A stretch of 64,000 nucleotides of DNA from Heligmosomoides polygyrus polygyrus (taxonomy: Eukaryota > Nematoda > Chromadorea > Rhabditida > Heligmosomidae): positions 74,310,969-74,374,968 of the forward strand of contig OX377205.1 of NCBI GenBank assembly GCA_947396885.1. Direction: 5' to 3'. Within the stretch, counting starts at the first letter, position 1; every line of letters starts with the position of its first letter. The notes under the pieces were generated by a model. It saw nothing but the letters and a program-made list of their open reading frames with translations, was not told the DNA's origin and made no database searches. Both the position numbers and the translations under genes were made by a program. Positions 33,001 through 44,226 of the stretch are shown here, in pieces.

Positions 33001-34680
33001 ACAACCATTCCTAAATCATACGCATCTTCATGTTATCAGACTGGCTGAAAACACGGGAATAAGAAGAGCGTCAAACTGAAGCAAAACGCATGCTTCAGAA
33101 ACGCGCACTTTATCTCCAGCGCCATCTCTGACTTTGGTTTCCGCGGTGCCGCTCATATCGGACTGATACACTTGCAAAAACGAAATCACTTCGCACTTCC
33201 GTCCGCGCCCCAGACATAATGGACGACCATGCTACGGAAGACTCTTAGATCCCTTCGACGGCTTCAAACAAACAGAACGCCATCAACCACCAGGAAATCG
33301 GTGAGATTAGCGTACGCTTCTAATTACGCGGAACAGACGTCGTCGCTACGTAACCGTTGGAGACCGATATACACCCGATGACTGAGGTCGTCGACGGGGA
33401 GTGCTGGAAGCTCCCATAAAGACATCGACGAGCGGCTATGACGATGAACAACGTCGACGGCCGATGCGGCATGCACACAGCCACAAACACGCAAACACGA
33501 AAACAATAACAAAACGAACGCCGGCGCACGGGGTCGATACGGGCGCTACGTTGTCATGCCGCTCCCCTGGGCAGTTAGAGCAGTATCGAAAGCCAGCCGG
33601 AACATCTGCTACTCATTTTGCTAGGTGAGGGAGATCTGCTGGCCATCGGTACAGAAGTAGAAGCAAAACTGCTTCACCTAATTGCCTCGATTTTCGTGAC
33701 TAACGGGGACGCTCTACTGATTTGTTTTACTCACCTGAGCAATAACAGCCCGTTGGTTTACAGCATTTTCCCACTCCAACCACTGCCTTCAACAATAGTG
33801 GCTGCAATGATTAAATCCTAGCGACCACGCGGGAAAATTCGAAACATCACTATAGAACTGCCAAAGTTCCTCCACTTGACAATAATGGAAAATTTTCTAC
33901 TAAAAGACATAAACGAGGAAAAAATCGCGAAGTAGCAAAGAATACGGTAAAACCATCAATCAAACGCGATTTCCTTGCATTATAATTGGAACAGTTTTGT
34001 TTATTCAAAACTGAGCAAAAAAGTAACTATTCGACATAAAGTTGAAAAATTCACTGGAATTATAGAAACTGAGGGTACGAATCGTGTGTTCGACCTCACT
34101 ATAAATTTTTAATTTTAAATACACAAATCAGAATCACAAATCCACACCAATGTGGTCACCTTGTAAGAAAGTCGAACAATGCTTTGACTCAATTTCATTC
34201 AACTTTACCTACACAGAAAGTTTCAAAAACGATGACACTCTCTGAGCTGCCATCAAATGATGGAAGAATCTTCTCATGCTTATAGTGCAGAAAACTTTTA
34301 AAAATCTGTCATATCTTGCAAAGAAGTTGCCTCACATACTTGCCGAGCTCGTTACAATGTTTATTTGCGTAAGCGCTATTCGCTTGGAGTTTCGTGATGA
34401 ATTACGTGATGGTGAATTACGTAAATAATTTCGCAATTATTTCTTACAGATCTATTGCCACTATTAAATATTATAAAATTTCACTATCATCGTTTTCATT
34501 AGGGTTTCTCCTGTGGAGGCGGGGTCTGCTTTACTCGTGAATTCTCCTAATCAAATGCTTGATAGGGATGTACCCCAGCTATTTGGTCATGACATTAACG
34601 AAGCTCGACCAATGCTTTGATGGTCGTCTTGCTGATCTTTTGACTTCAGTAATAATGTAGTGGGTTATGTTCCTTACCCA
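30000..34680 (-). other. Gene-poor interval with isolated exon-like segments
   Basis: Minus-strand pieces with plausible splice sites include 31636-31737 (RSLFESNSSTNKTIVQLCEL, donor GTGAGTG), about 33735-33782 (WLEWENAVNQRAVIAQ, donor GTGAGT) and about 34221-34275 (EKILPSFDGSSESVIVFETF). WLEWE occurs in GST-like domains of aminoacyl-tRNA synthetases and their cofactors, but no other domain supports that. They could be one poorly conserved gene or chance. A plus-strand segment at 32753-32846 also looks exon-like. The remainder is AT-rich and uninformative. Confidence 0.2.
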
Positions 34681-35250
34681 GCAGGAGTCTCCGTAGTCCA
34701 AGCTTCGTCGACGTTTCGGTTTTCGAACGTCGACAAAGCTTGGAACTCCGGAGGCCTTCTTTCACTTCCGGGACCCAACTTGTCAGTGCGTGACGCTGAT
34801 CGCGTGCTCATTCTGATTTCATAGAGTCGAAGTTTCCAAGCAGTGCGTTAGCGGCAGGAAGAACAGTGGAGTCGAAAGGTGGGCGCAGAGCCGGATGATC
34901 TTCGTCTTCCTCTCCACTTTCCCGTTCGCCTTGAAAGCAACGTAAGCCGGCTGTTCCCCAGCAGGAGTCTCCGTAGTCCAAGCTTCGTCGACGTTTCGGT
35001 TTTCGAACGTCGACATAACTTGGAACTCCGGAGGCCTTCTTTCACTTCCGGGAATCGTGTCACACCGACCCGACTTGTCAGTGCGTGACGCTGATCGCGT
35101 GCTCATTCTGATTTCATAGAGTCGAAGTTTCCAAGCAGTGCGTTAGCGGCAGGAGGAACAGTGGAGTCGAAAGGTGGGCGCAGAGCGGGATGATCTTCGT
35201 CTTCCTCTCCACTTCCCCGTTCGCCTTGAAAGCATCGTAAGCCGGCTGTT
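34681..35250 (-). repeat. Tandem duplication (~280-bp unit) of an RTE fragment
   Basis: Unit 1 (34681-34960) and unit 2 (34961-35250) are nearly identical; both start GCAGGAGTCTCCGTAGTCC. Unit 2 has an extra ~14-18 bp (CGTGTCACACCGACC). The middle part matches the C-terminal RTE region at 16300-16540 (AGGAAGAACAGTGGAGTCGA). Each unit also contains GTCGACGTT...AACGTCGAC, a 9-bp-arm hairpin. Confidence 0.8.
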
Positions 35251-35410
35251 CCCCTGCACGGCTCTTAATTTGATACATCGGAAATTTTTCGCTTTTCCGC
35301 ACTTTTGACGGCGCGTGAAAATGCTGTTACAAGTGAAAACATACGATTTTTCTGACCATTCAAAGAACAGAACCCAACGAAAGCATTTTTGGACGCGAGC
35401 GGTCAATATA

Positions 35411-36292
35411 TTGGGTTGATCGAAAAGTCTTGCAACACTAGCACAACAATATTACAACACAATACAATATAATGCAATATACAAAAACTCAGTCCATGAT
35501 ATTTCCCCATCCAAGTCTATGATCCTGCCCCATCTTTCAGGCAGCCTTTCAATTCATTTCTGCCAGAATTCCGAGGGCTGTGAGGAAAATAATGCAGAAA
35601 CCTCCATTTCCAGTTGACGTCGATCATCGAGCTCTCTACCTCGAAGATACTGCTTCAGAGCTCTGAATAGTTGGTAATCAGAAGGAGCGAGGTCTGGAGA
35701 GTACGGTGGATGGGGCAGAACTTCCTAGCCTAATTCCTGGATTTTCTCGCGACTCACTTTTGCGACATGAGGACGCGCGTTGTCGTGCAGCAGGTAGACA
35801 TTTCCCCACTCTTGATATTTTTGGCGCATGGCGTCGGCCATCGCTCTGGAGCTGCGTAGCGTAGACAGATGCTGTGACTGTGGTCTCACTATCCAGCAAC
35901 TCCCACTAAAGCATGCCTTGTGAGTCCAACAGAGGGGCGTCCGGAACGAGGACGATTTTCGAGAGCGATATCTCCAGCCTTGAAGCGCTGATACCAACGG
36001 GCCACTGTGGAATAGTGAATGACTTCCTCGTTGAATGCAGCGCAGATGTTGGAGGCCGCAGTCCTTGCGAATGGCCTTGCAGAAATTCGTAGTAGATGAT
36101 AGGCCGTAGGATGCTGCTGCTTATCGTTGACATTGTTGCTGTATTCGTACTCGACGAGGCCTTATATAGTATGCTTGAGGAAGCTTCGAGAATGTACTCT
36201 GACGTCACCACACAAGATCATGCTGTAAGAGCTTTGACAAATTTAACAGGCAGTAGCGTGAAGTGTTTCAAGACTTTTCGATCAATCCTAAA
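35411..36292 (-). mobile_element. Internally deleted mariner-family transposon
   Basis: Terminal inverted repeats are present: the left end has TTGATCGAAAAGTCTTGCAAC, and the right end reads GATTGATCGAAAAGTCTTGA in reverse, next to TA. The transposase remnant on the minus strand has an N-terminal helix-turn-helix part (about 36211-35930), then jumps to LLHDNARPHVAKVSR, VLPHPPYSPDLAPSDY (mariner DD34D region) and EFWQK/RLPERWGRII. The block with the first catalytic Asp is missing and frameshifts occur, so the 0.88-kb copy (full length is usually ~1.3 kb) cannot make a working enzyme. Confidence 0.88.
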
Positions 36293-38040
36293 ACCAATAG
36301 CTAGACATTTTTGTTTGTAAATTAAACTCTTGGAATAACAAAAATATTCTGCTCTTCGTGACAGGACTGATTTTAAAGCCGTTGACTACGATATCGAAAG
36401 TGTTCCGTTTTACTTAAAAACAGTGCAAGCTGGTTTCGAAAACTTGAAGTGAAAGTGGAATACAAAAACATCTGTGGTCACACAATAGTACAAAGAGAAG
36501 CATGGAGAAAGTGAAAACCTAGCAACGCAAAATTCGTAGCACATGTTATCAGCAAAAGCAAGAGAAAATAACGACGGAGAAGCGGCAACTAGGCATTCAT
36601 AATGGATTCTATTAGAAGAACGAGAAAACTGAAGATATGCAGAACTTGATGGAAACTGGTGAAATAGGCGTGTACCATAACTGGACAGTTGACAATTCAT
36701 CTGAGCAAGCTTTCCTTTCCATTGCCCGTTTTGTTCAATAGAATCAGTTACAAATCTATATGGAAAACTATTTAAAACTCACTGTTTCTTTTTCAGAGTG
36801 GTTCAACACTTTCGCTATTCTCGCTTTCTAACTGTATCATATAAAAAATACAGGTGAGACAGATGTGTGAATGACATGCGGAGCAAAATACACTCTCGTT
36901 AAAAAAGTATCGTTGATTCACTTTTAGTACTTTTCTAGCCTTTTAGCTCAAGTAGGTGGATGGCTGTTCAGCCCAACCCCAGCTGTCTATTTCACTCTCA
37001 TTCTCTCTTCTCGCGGCGAAAAAGTCGCTCTCAAGTATTTTTAGAGCATGATTCTGACACAGCTCATAACAACGTAATGACCAGCAAAATATACAGCGAA
37101 TTTCGCCTTGAAGTGTTACTGCCCTCTTTCACTCATACAATATCTTATGAGGGTAATTTGAGGACGCCTAACATAACGCAGTGCACACGGGGAATAAAAA
37201 CCAAGGTTAATGCAGGTGGCGGAGAGGTCGAAATAATCGCACTAGCCAAATCGATCTTCGTCACCTCAAGAAAAAGCAAAGCAACAAGATCGTGAAGATC
37301 AGGCACACCGACGTTCTGTGTTAAAAATGGCTACTCATTGATATCCACAAGCTTCGCGATAGCGCTAGAATACCTCATGGTGTTGATCGAGCATTTATTT
37401 TGAAGCCCAAAACGTAAACATGCGATGGGGAAATGCAGACATTGCATACACCCGCCTCAGCGCCCCAGCATGCAATATAGACGTCAGTTGTTAGAAATAC
37501 AAAAGTTTACCACTCGGAATCAACCAAGATGATAAAATGGTTAAGTTGAGGAATCTTTGGCACTAGCTTTGAGTCCATATTTTATAGCAACAGTGCCTTC
37601 TTGACATTTATTAAGCACGTTTTCCCACATTTGGTATACTTCGGTCTTTTGGTACGTTTATAGTTAACTGAAACACATATAAAGTAATGATGAAAACCAA
37701 AGCTGAATGAAAACAAAGAGATTGTGTTTTATTTCTGTGCACTGAGAAAATGAATTGCAAGTGAAACGGATAAAAAGTAATTACCAAATCCAACGTCTGT
37801 ATAAGCGATATTAATTGATCATCAATCGCGGGAATGGGAAACTGGCGGAAGGTCATTCTTTCTCTTTAACACTCACACACAGAACGATGCTTCCTCTTAA
37901 CTTCGAAATCCTTCTCATAAAGGTCCTACTGTATATACTAAGCCGGAAGAGCTGAAATGCCGGAAGTAACTGGAACTTATAATTGAACCTCGAAAGGATA
38001 AAATTTGGCGCTAATCAGACCCTCCATTTATCCTAGTTAG
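36293..38040. other. Intergenic AT-rich DNA, no gene supported
   Basis: Scattered open frames lack domain or splice support. The largest, at 36960-37295 on the plus strand, has low-complexity composition and no recognisable similarity. Confidence 0.4.
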
Positions 38041-38051
38041 GAACAGTTTTA

Positions 38052-38112
38052 AAACCGCGCGGTCCCACGCGACAGAAAAACTGCGGGTCGAAATCGACCC
38101 GCGCGGTCGTCA
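38052..38112. repeat. GC-rich palindromic repeat
   Basis: GCGGGTCGA-AA-TCGACCCGC (38083-38102) is a perfect 9-bp-arm hairpin. It is flanked by two copies of CCGCGCGGTC-like sequence (38055 and 38100). It looks like one end of a MITE, standing out from AT-rich surroundings. Confidence 0.5.
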
Positions 38113-39390
38113 ATGGGTTAAAAATAAGCTCCTGTCTAAGGGACTGGGGAGGCTGGGCTCCTCCGTTTACAGTCCAAAGCTAACAAGGCATATCGCCTTC
38201 CTACTGCCAAAGGTTGTTCCATTCTAGCCCACAGAAAGACATATGGAGGCAATTTCTTAGGGAAAGAGAGACGAGTATTCTAGGTGCATGTTCTGTTTGG
38301 TAACAAAGTCCGGTCAATTTGTTTGTAACAGATACATGCTAACCCTACCGAATAGGATTGACGCAAATTCACGATCGAACATCATTCGTGACTGAAGGCG
38401 GGGTCTAGAAAATTGCTACACTCATGTGGAAAGGATAAAGAAAGAAAACTTCAGATTAAGCTGAAAATAACACGAGAAATAAATAAATATTGAATCACAC
38501 CTGATTAGCATTAGCAGAAGACCCCTCTGGAAATTCAGTTGTACTGCACTACAGTTCATGTAACTCTTACGATTTACGATGGTTTTTCGTAATTATGATT
38601 TTTGAAAATTCAAATTTAATTTACGCCCACCTCAACGTCCACCCATGTTCAAAGTGATCGAGGATGTTCCAGAGAGACCTGGAGGTATAGCACAACACAA
38701 GAGCAAAGCGTGAAGGCGCTGAGGTAAAGTCAAGAGAGGTGACGTGTATGAAAGGGAAGCAATTTCCGCTAATACTGATAGTTATCGGTCCCCCTCCCCC
38801 TCCTTCCGAACTATGACTGCGGCTAAAGCTTTAAACTTCGCATGCATTCATGGAACCGTTTCATGCTGGTCCCAAGAGTCACCTAGTGATGATATGAGAA
38901 GCCAAGGAGGGAATCTGCACTCTGACTACGCAATTACTCTAGCAGCTCTAATCAAGAACAACAAAATTGACGTCGACAGGAAGTTTGCAGTTACGGCGAG
39001 ACCTAACAGAGATCGCTGATTTACTTCAACATTTCACGCCTCTGTCGGCAAAGAACTGCAGAAATAGCTGGAACTGAGCAGAAAGCCGTCGCCAAGAGAT
39101 GGTCAGGTGCTCCACTTCCGACACAACGGCGGAATGACTGTTGACAACATGTTACGCAGCGAGAAAGAGTGACGGCAGCGGCAGATAGGTGTCGGCACGG
39201 ACCAATACCAGGTGGTTATCGGTACGGACGCTCCTGCTGGTTTGCTCGGTGCTTTTTGAACGAAACAAAGGACGTTATCAGCGAACGATGAAAGACGGAG
39301 GCGATCCTAACGTGGAAGAAGTCACGTAGAGGCACACGAGAGGGTCCCCTTGATCGTGCATGTCCTCGAACTGACTGCGGTCTTTTTCAG

Positions 39391-39558
39391 ATGCAGAGGT
39401 CAACCGCAAAAAAACTAGAAAGCCAGGAAAAACAAAGGGATTTCTCGATTTCTCTAAACTGAAGAAGAACGAAAACACCCTGCAGCAGTCTATCAATGTG
39501 GGAGGAACACGCAAGAAAACGAAAGCGAAGACGAACGGCGACACACACACTGTGCAGT
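39391..39558 (+). CDS. Candidate terminal exon, Lys-rich (tentative)
   Basis: After a good acceptor (GGTCTTTTTCAG) an open frame of about 55 codons runs to a TGA at 39556-39558. It contains RKKTRKPGKTKGFLDFSKLK and VGGTRKKTKAKTNGDTH. Composition is natural-looking and basic. No upstream exon could be joined in the matching phase, so this may be spurious or part of an unrecognised gene. Confidence 0.25.
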
Positions 39559-40865
39559 GAACTCTTTAAAACTCCAAAAACGCAGCCGTAATACGCGTGA
39601 CAACCACGGAGCCAGCATCAAGGCCACACGCAATGTAACCCATTAATTTCCGCCTACGGTAGGCAGAAAAACGCGTTTGTGCAGAACTTGCGGACGACCG
39701 TAGGCAGAGGCGTAAAAAAAGCTCCCACAGGTCTGGCAGCCTAGAGAACCGATGAGGTCCTGCATGTTCGTCATGGTACAGAGTGAGGGTGACGCATTGG
39801 GTGAACGTGGGTGAAGGGTGACCAAGAGTTCCATCTACACTCCTCTGACGAGTAGAAGTCGTTCCCTGTTCACCTCGTACTGAAGTTCTCCTGCAGAAGA
39901 TGTCTTGGTCAATACTAGTGATTGCGGCATCAAACACAAGGAACCAGCCATGATAGCTGGAACTCAATTCATCTTGCTACGGGACCTATACCGATCAACT
40001 AGATTATCTCTGGAAATGACGCGAAAGCAAGCTCACAAGGGATCTGTCCACGCCGGAAGGGAAGGAACGAACACCATAAGAGGAATCTCCACCCTCCATA
40101 TAGTAGAAAACATGTTCTGTTCTTGCTGACTCCTTGGGGAAAACGAGTGAGAGGCACAGAAAGTTTTCCATGGTGAGCAGAGCTTAGCTCGCAGGCGCAA
40201 GATGAGCGTAATGTGGCCTACATGGCGGAGTGGTTCAGGTAGCGACTTCGTTGCTGTGACGTCGAGAGCTCGTTTCCTGCACCATGTGAATGCCTTACGC
40301 GTACACTTTTTGAGTTTTCATTGAGAAACCACGTCTACACGTCCTTTCTGAGTTTTTTACGCCATGATTTCCTTGTCGACACTCCGTGATTCATAACTTC
40401 AACTGTGTAAGATACGATGATTTATGAAGGTTTCACACAAGTACCAGTGATGCTCAAGATCCCGAAATCATCAGTGCTGCAAATGTGTAGAGCACGACAA
40501 TTTATGGAATATTTATGAAACACTTTCGACAAGAAGGTGCCGGGGTATAGGGTGCATAAAAGAAGACGGCTGATCACGGTATTTTCACAAATCATTCTAC
40601 ATAGCTAAACACCGGTAATGAATCACAAAGTGTCGACAAGGAAAAAGGAGGAAGTGCTAAAAAAATTTATAGCAGCTGCTAATTCCAAAACGACCTGCAG
40701 ATGGTGCTTCTCCATGGAATCTCAATAGTAGAGAAAATGCAAAACGAACGGATGGTACAGCAACTGAATCTTTAACGCTCTGTACACGAAGCAGCAAAAC
40801 TACCACTGTGCCACCGATGTCACGTTGCTGTTGCTTCACATCAGCATGATAAGCTCACTGTTAAC

Positions 40866-41276
40866 TATAGTTGTGCTTTTGAGAAATTTTATCGAGCGAA
40901 TGGATGAACGAATTTATTCGATGTCGAAAATTTTCGAGCGAATGAACGAATGAATTTATTCCTCATCATTTTTTCGACTGATCGAGCATCGTATAAATCC
41001 CATTTTTCGTTTATTCGAATATTCGAATAGTCGAGCAATTCGCTCGAATCAGTTTCTGTGCCTAAAGATTGTAAGTTTATTCGATATTCGAATAGAATCA
41101 TTCGATTTTCGACTAATATTGGAATACGGCTCCATTTCGATGTTCGAATTCGAACGAATATTCGACTTTTTAAAACTGTCGTTGCTCGAATTATCTGAAT
41201 ATTCGAAAATCTAGAAATATTGAATATTCGACTACTCGAGTAATTATTCGAATATATTCGTTCGAGCACAACTATA
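40866..41276. mobile_element. MITE-like element built from TTCGAATA-type motifs
   Basis: Ends are perfect 12-bp inverted repeats, TATAGTTGTGCT at 40866-40877 and its reverse complement at 41265-41276. The interior is a dense, partly self-complementary array of ATTCGAATA/GAGCGAAT motifs, which could fold into a long imperfect hairpin. The 132-codon minus-strand frame across it is a repeat artefact. Confidence 0.65.
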
Positions 41277-41487
41277 CTGCTAACCACAAGACCGGTACCT
41301 CTTACCGGTTTGTCTCAAGGATTCGACAAAACTAAAACAAGTTTTTTATTCTATTTGGAGGAAGGATATTCTTCTTGTAGTATTCGTTCCTACTGCTTCA
41401 GCGTCGAGACAGTGCCCTGTCAGTAAACTCACAGCTCAGAGTTGTCGAGATTGTGAAGTGAAGTGAATGAAGTCTCACGCTACGTAC

Positions 41488-41571
41488 CTGAAGTTGGAGA
41501 TCCAGGTAACCTGGGCTTCACTGTTTCCCCTTCTTCAGTTCCTTGAAGTGTAGAAGTGGATCTTTCGAGCA
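41488..41571 (-). CDS. Candidate Ser/Pro-rich exon (tentative)
   Basis: The minus strand reads ERSTSTLQGTEEGETVKPRL, then PGSPTS, ending at donor GTACGTAG. Composition resembles a disordered linker. It is not joined to any other exon; a segment at 39643-39834 (QDLIGSLGCQTCGSFFYAS) could belong to the same gene. Speculative. Confidence 0.2.
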
Positions 41572-41825
41572 ATCAGGCAAAATCCCTCACTATCGGTGGA
41601 TTTTTGTCGAAGCGGAATAAACAAAGGTGTCCAAAAGGCGGTACCTCATTCCGAGACCATTTCTAGGGCCAAGTCTGTCCCTTACAACTGTTCCTCGTTA
41701 GTGCAGCTTGAAATGGACTGTGCTCCGTACTGGATGAAGTTTCAGTCATGTGATGAGTGCTTTTGACCTAGTGACAGTCCGTGGGTGTAGCCACTGTCTA
41801 TTGCCCCAGCACAATGCCATTAATG

Positions 41826-42006
41826 CGCACAGTAGCGCAGTCGGAGACGCCGGCTGTTGCGTTCACCCGATACCAGGTCCCTGGTTCGTATTTCCCGCCC
41901 AGGGCAACCAAGCCTTCCATCCCCACGGGGTCGGTGAATTGGTACCAGACTCGTTTGGCGAGGATAAAACACTGACTGTCCATCGGCTGACCACCGCAAG
42001 TCATTG
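41826..42006 (+). mobile_element. tRNA-derived SINE, 3'-truncated copy
   Basis: Contains CAGTAGCGCAGTCGGAGACG (A box) and AGGTCCCTGGTTCGTATTTC (B box), then GGGTCGGTGAATTGGTACCA and CATCGGCTGACCACCGCAAG. It stops shortly after the GCAAGTCATTG block. Confidence 0.75.
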
Positions 42007-42923
42007 GATTATTGGGTTAAAACGCGCATTATACATTAGATCCGGATCATTCAAAAATGCGGGATCCATAAAATGACCCTTATCCGAATCATTGCGGAGT
42101 CCGTGAAGTTAGCTTTATCCAAATCATCCCATTATCTGAAGATTATTTACCATTTTTACGTCGAATTTGACACTTTTCAAAATGGACACCTTTTTAAGGT
42201 AGCCCAAGATTTTTGAGATCAAGGCGAACTCTTCCAAATCGAAATGACCTCTAGTCAGGTTAAACTACAGACTCACTAAGATAGTTAGAATAATCTTTTG
42301 TCCAAGAAAAATTTGCAGAACTTTTGTTGAAATTTTTCAGTTCACCTGCGCCAAGATAAATGTAATTATTTTATAATTTTTTTGAGAAAAATAATAAATT
42401 AAATTTTGTTTTAAAGCTCAACAAGGTAGAAAACATGTGTTGCATTAAAAACCTGGATCGTGCCATGCAGTCGAAATGCAAGTCCAATGTTTCTTTGATT
42501 GATAGAGTAAGTACTGCTTACATGCAGCATCAAAATGGGGAGATTTGTGTTTTTTTACAGTTGTTTATGTTGCACAGTTTGCAGACGTGAAACTCCATGC
42601 AAACAGGAATTCTGCTATCAATCGAATAAAAACCTCGAAATTTCGGACGAGGGCATGGTTCTGTCTGTTTTGGAATTAAAAAATGGCCGCCTTCCTGCTC
42701 TTTAAAACAAGCTCTAAATCTTTGCTTTCTTCAAAAAATAAATTTTTTTGTAAAGTTTCAAACTGTCTGATCTCCTGTTGGAATGTGAGTTAAGACTTCA
42801 ACTAAAGTTATACCAAATTCTCCTTGAACAAAAAAAAATATTCTAATCTTTTTGGGTAGTCTCTAGTTTAATTTAGAAGAAGCTCATTTCGATTTGCAGG
42901 ACTTCCTCTTGATTACAAAAGTG
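42007..42923. other. AT-rich intergenic DNA
   Basis: No coding potential seen. It is rich in A/T runs. An RCCTCGAAATTTC-type phrase (42630) resembles one near 20578 and may mark another old repeat. Confidence 0.4.
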
Positions 42924-43076
42924 TTAAGGCCCCCACAGAGTTCTGCGGCAACGCCGCTCGCCGCTATGGTTAAGGATAGGGCAGGGACGCCGCCGGCGGC
43001 GAGCTCTGCGTCTCTGCCCTATGATACACACAGCATAGGGCCGCGGCGCTGCCGCAGAACTCTGTGGAGGCCTTTA
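42924..43076. mobile_element. MITE / long imperfect hairpin, GC-rich
   Basis: The left arm CCACAGAGTTCTGCGGCAAC (from about 42934) is inverted in the right arm GCTGCCGCAGAACTCTGTGG (ending about 43069). The whole 153-bp unit begins TTAAGGCC and ends GGCCTTTA. The arms can pair over 30 bp with a few mismatches. GC content is far above the flanks. Confidence 0.75.
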
Positions 43077-44226
43077 GGCTACCTTAGAAGAGTGTCCAAT
43101 TTGACGTGAAAATGGCATATATAATAATGATTTTTTGGTCGGATCCAATGTATAATCAATTTCAATTTGCCTCCATGGCGTTCCGTACGAGTAGAAGTAG
43201 CGGATCAGAAAAGGGACTGATTAGCACCATCTTTTATCCGTCATTAGAAGGTGCTACTTGCTCCAAGGGACTCCTAACCTCCATCTATTCCTCCACTTCC
43301 ACTGTCTCAAACGTCCCACGGCGTAAAATCGCGTGCAGCGTCCGCAGTCGACAGGCCGCGGCGACGCCCGCGACCACCGCGCGCGTGCGCCGCGGGTGAC
43401 GCTGATTTTGAAGCGCCGCTGCGGAGCCTCGCCATGGGTCGTTGGAGTCCCTGGGGGTGGCCTTGGCCCACTGGGTTCGGGTCTTTGAGGAGCGGAGCGT
43501 TTTTGCGTGGAATAGCGTGTTGTTATGCAATGTTTGCACTGTTCCGGGGCCGTCCAGCCGCGCATATTCTTTCCACATCGTGAAGATTCCTTTCAGGATG
43601 CCTTCGCTTTATTTCGTTAATTCCTCCCTTATATATAAGATCATATACTAGCCGGAGCAACTCTAGAGAGGGGCTTCATCCTGTGTTTCTTCCAAATCTG
43701 GCAGTTAGACCACACCTAAAGAAGGCTACCCTTGGTATAGTGTGCATTTATCGGGCTTAACTTTTGTTTTATGTTTTTTTTTGAGTAGAATCCTCTTGAG
43801 GGAAACCAGAACAATCTCCCCTTTCTAATCCTACATCTTTAACGTTGACATTCTTTTACAGTGGACGATTTTAAAGAAGGTGGTCAAGTTGTTTCTGAGG
43901 TCAATCCAGTTTTCTCGGGGACATGACATATTTTGCTTTCCTTCTAAAGTGTAGTTGTTTTTGCTCGTTTTGCCTATATATGAAGTGTTCATATGGCTTC
44001 TTTAGTGTTTGCGGTTCAAAATTACTCGTTTTCTCGATGTGGTGATAGTATTTATAGAGACATCGCTTCTATCCAATCGTTATTCGTGCAATTTTCACTC
44101 CAACAAGTAAAGGCAGTTTCAGCACTGTCTGATCACAGGAACATGGCTTGAGTCGAGCATACTGCTCCTCGTTCAAATATCGTCAGGATTGCGACCACAG
44201 ACTGAGAGGCTTGTACGAGCCAAGTG
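43077..44226. other. Intergenic upstream of the coiled-coil gene
   Basis: A CpG/GC-rich block (43310-43460) has open frames on both strands that overlap without splice or domain support. The final ~500 bp before 44227 are AT-rich and should hold the promoter of the next gene; no specific element is assignable. Confidence 0.4.

Noticed and set aside
40889..41287. 132-codon minus-strand frame rich in Ser/Arg/Ile
   Set aside because: Translation of the TTCGAAT motif array; no natural protein character.
43254..43578. Overlapping GC-rich frames on both strands
   Set aside because: Open in several frames at once because of GC bias; no motif or splice sites.
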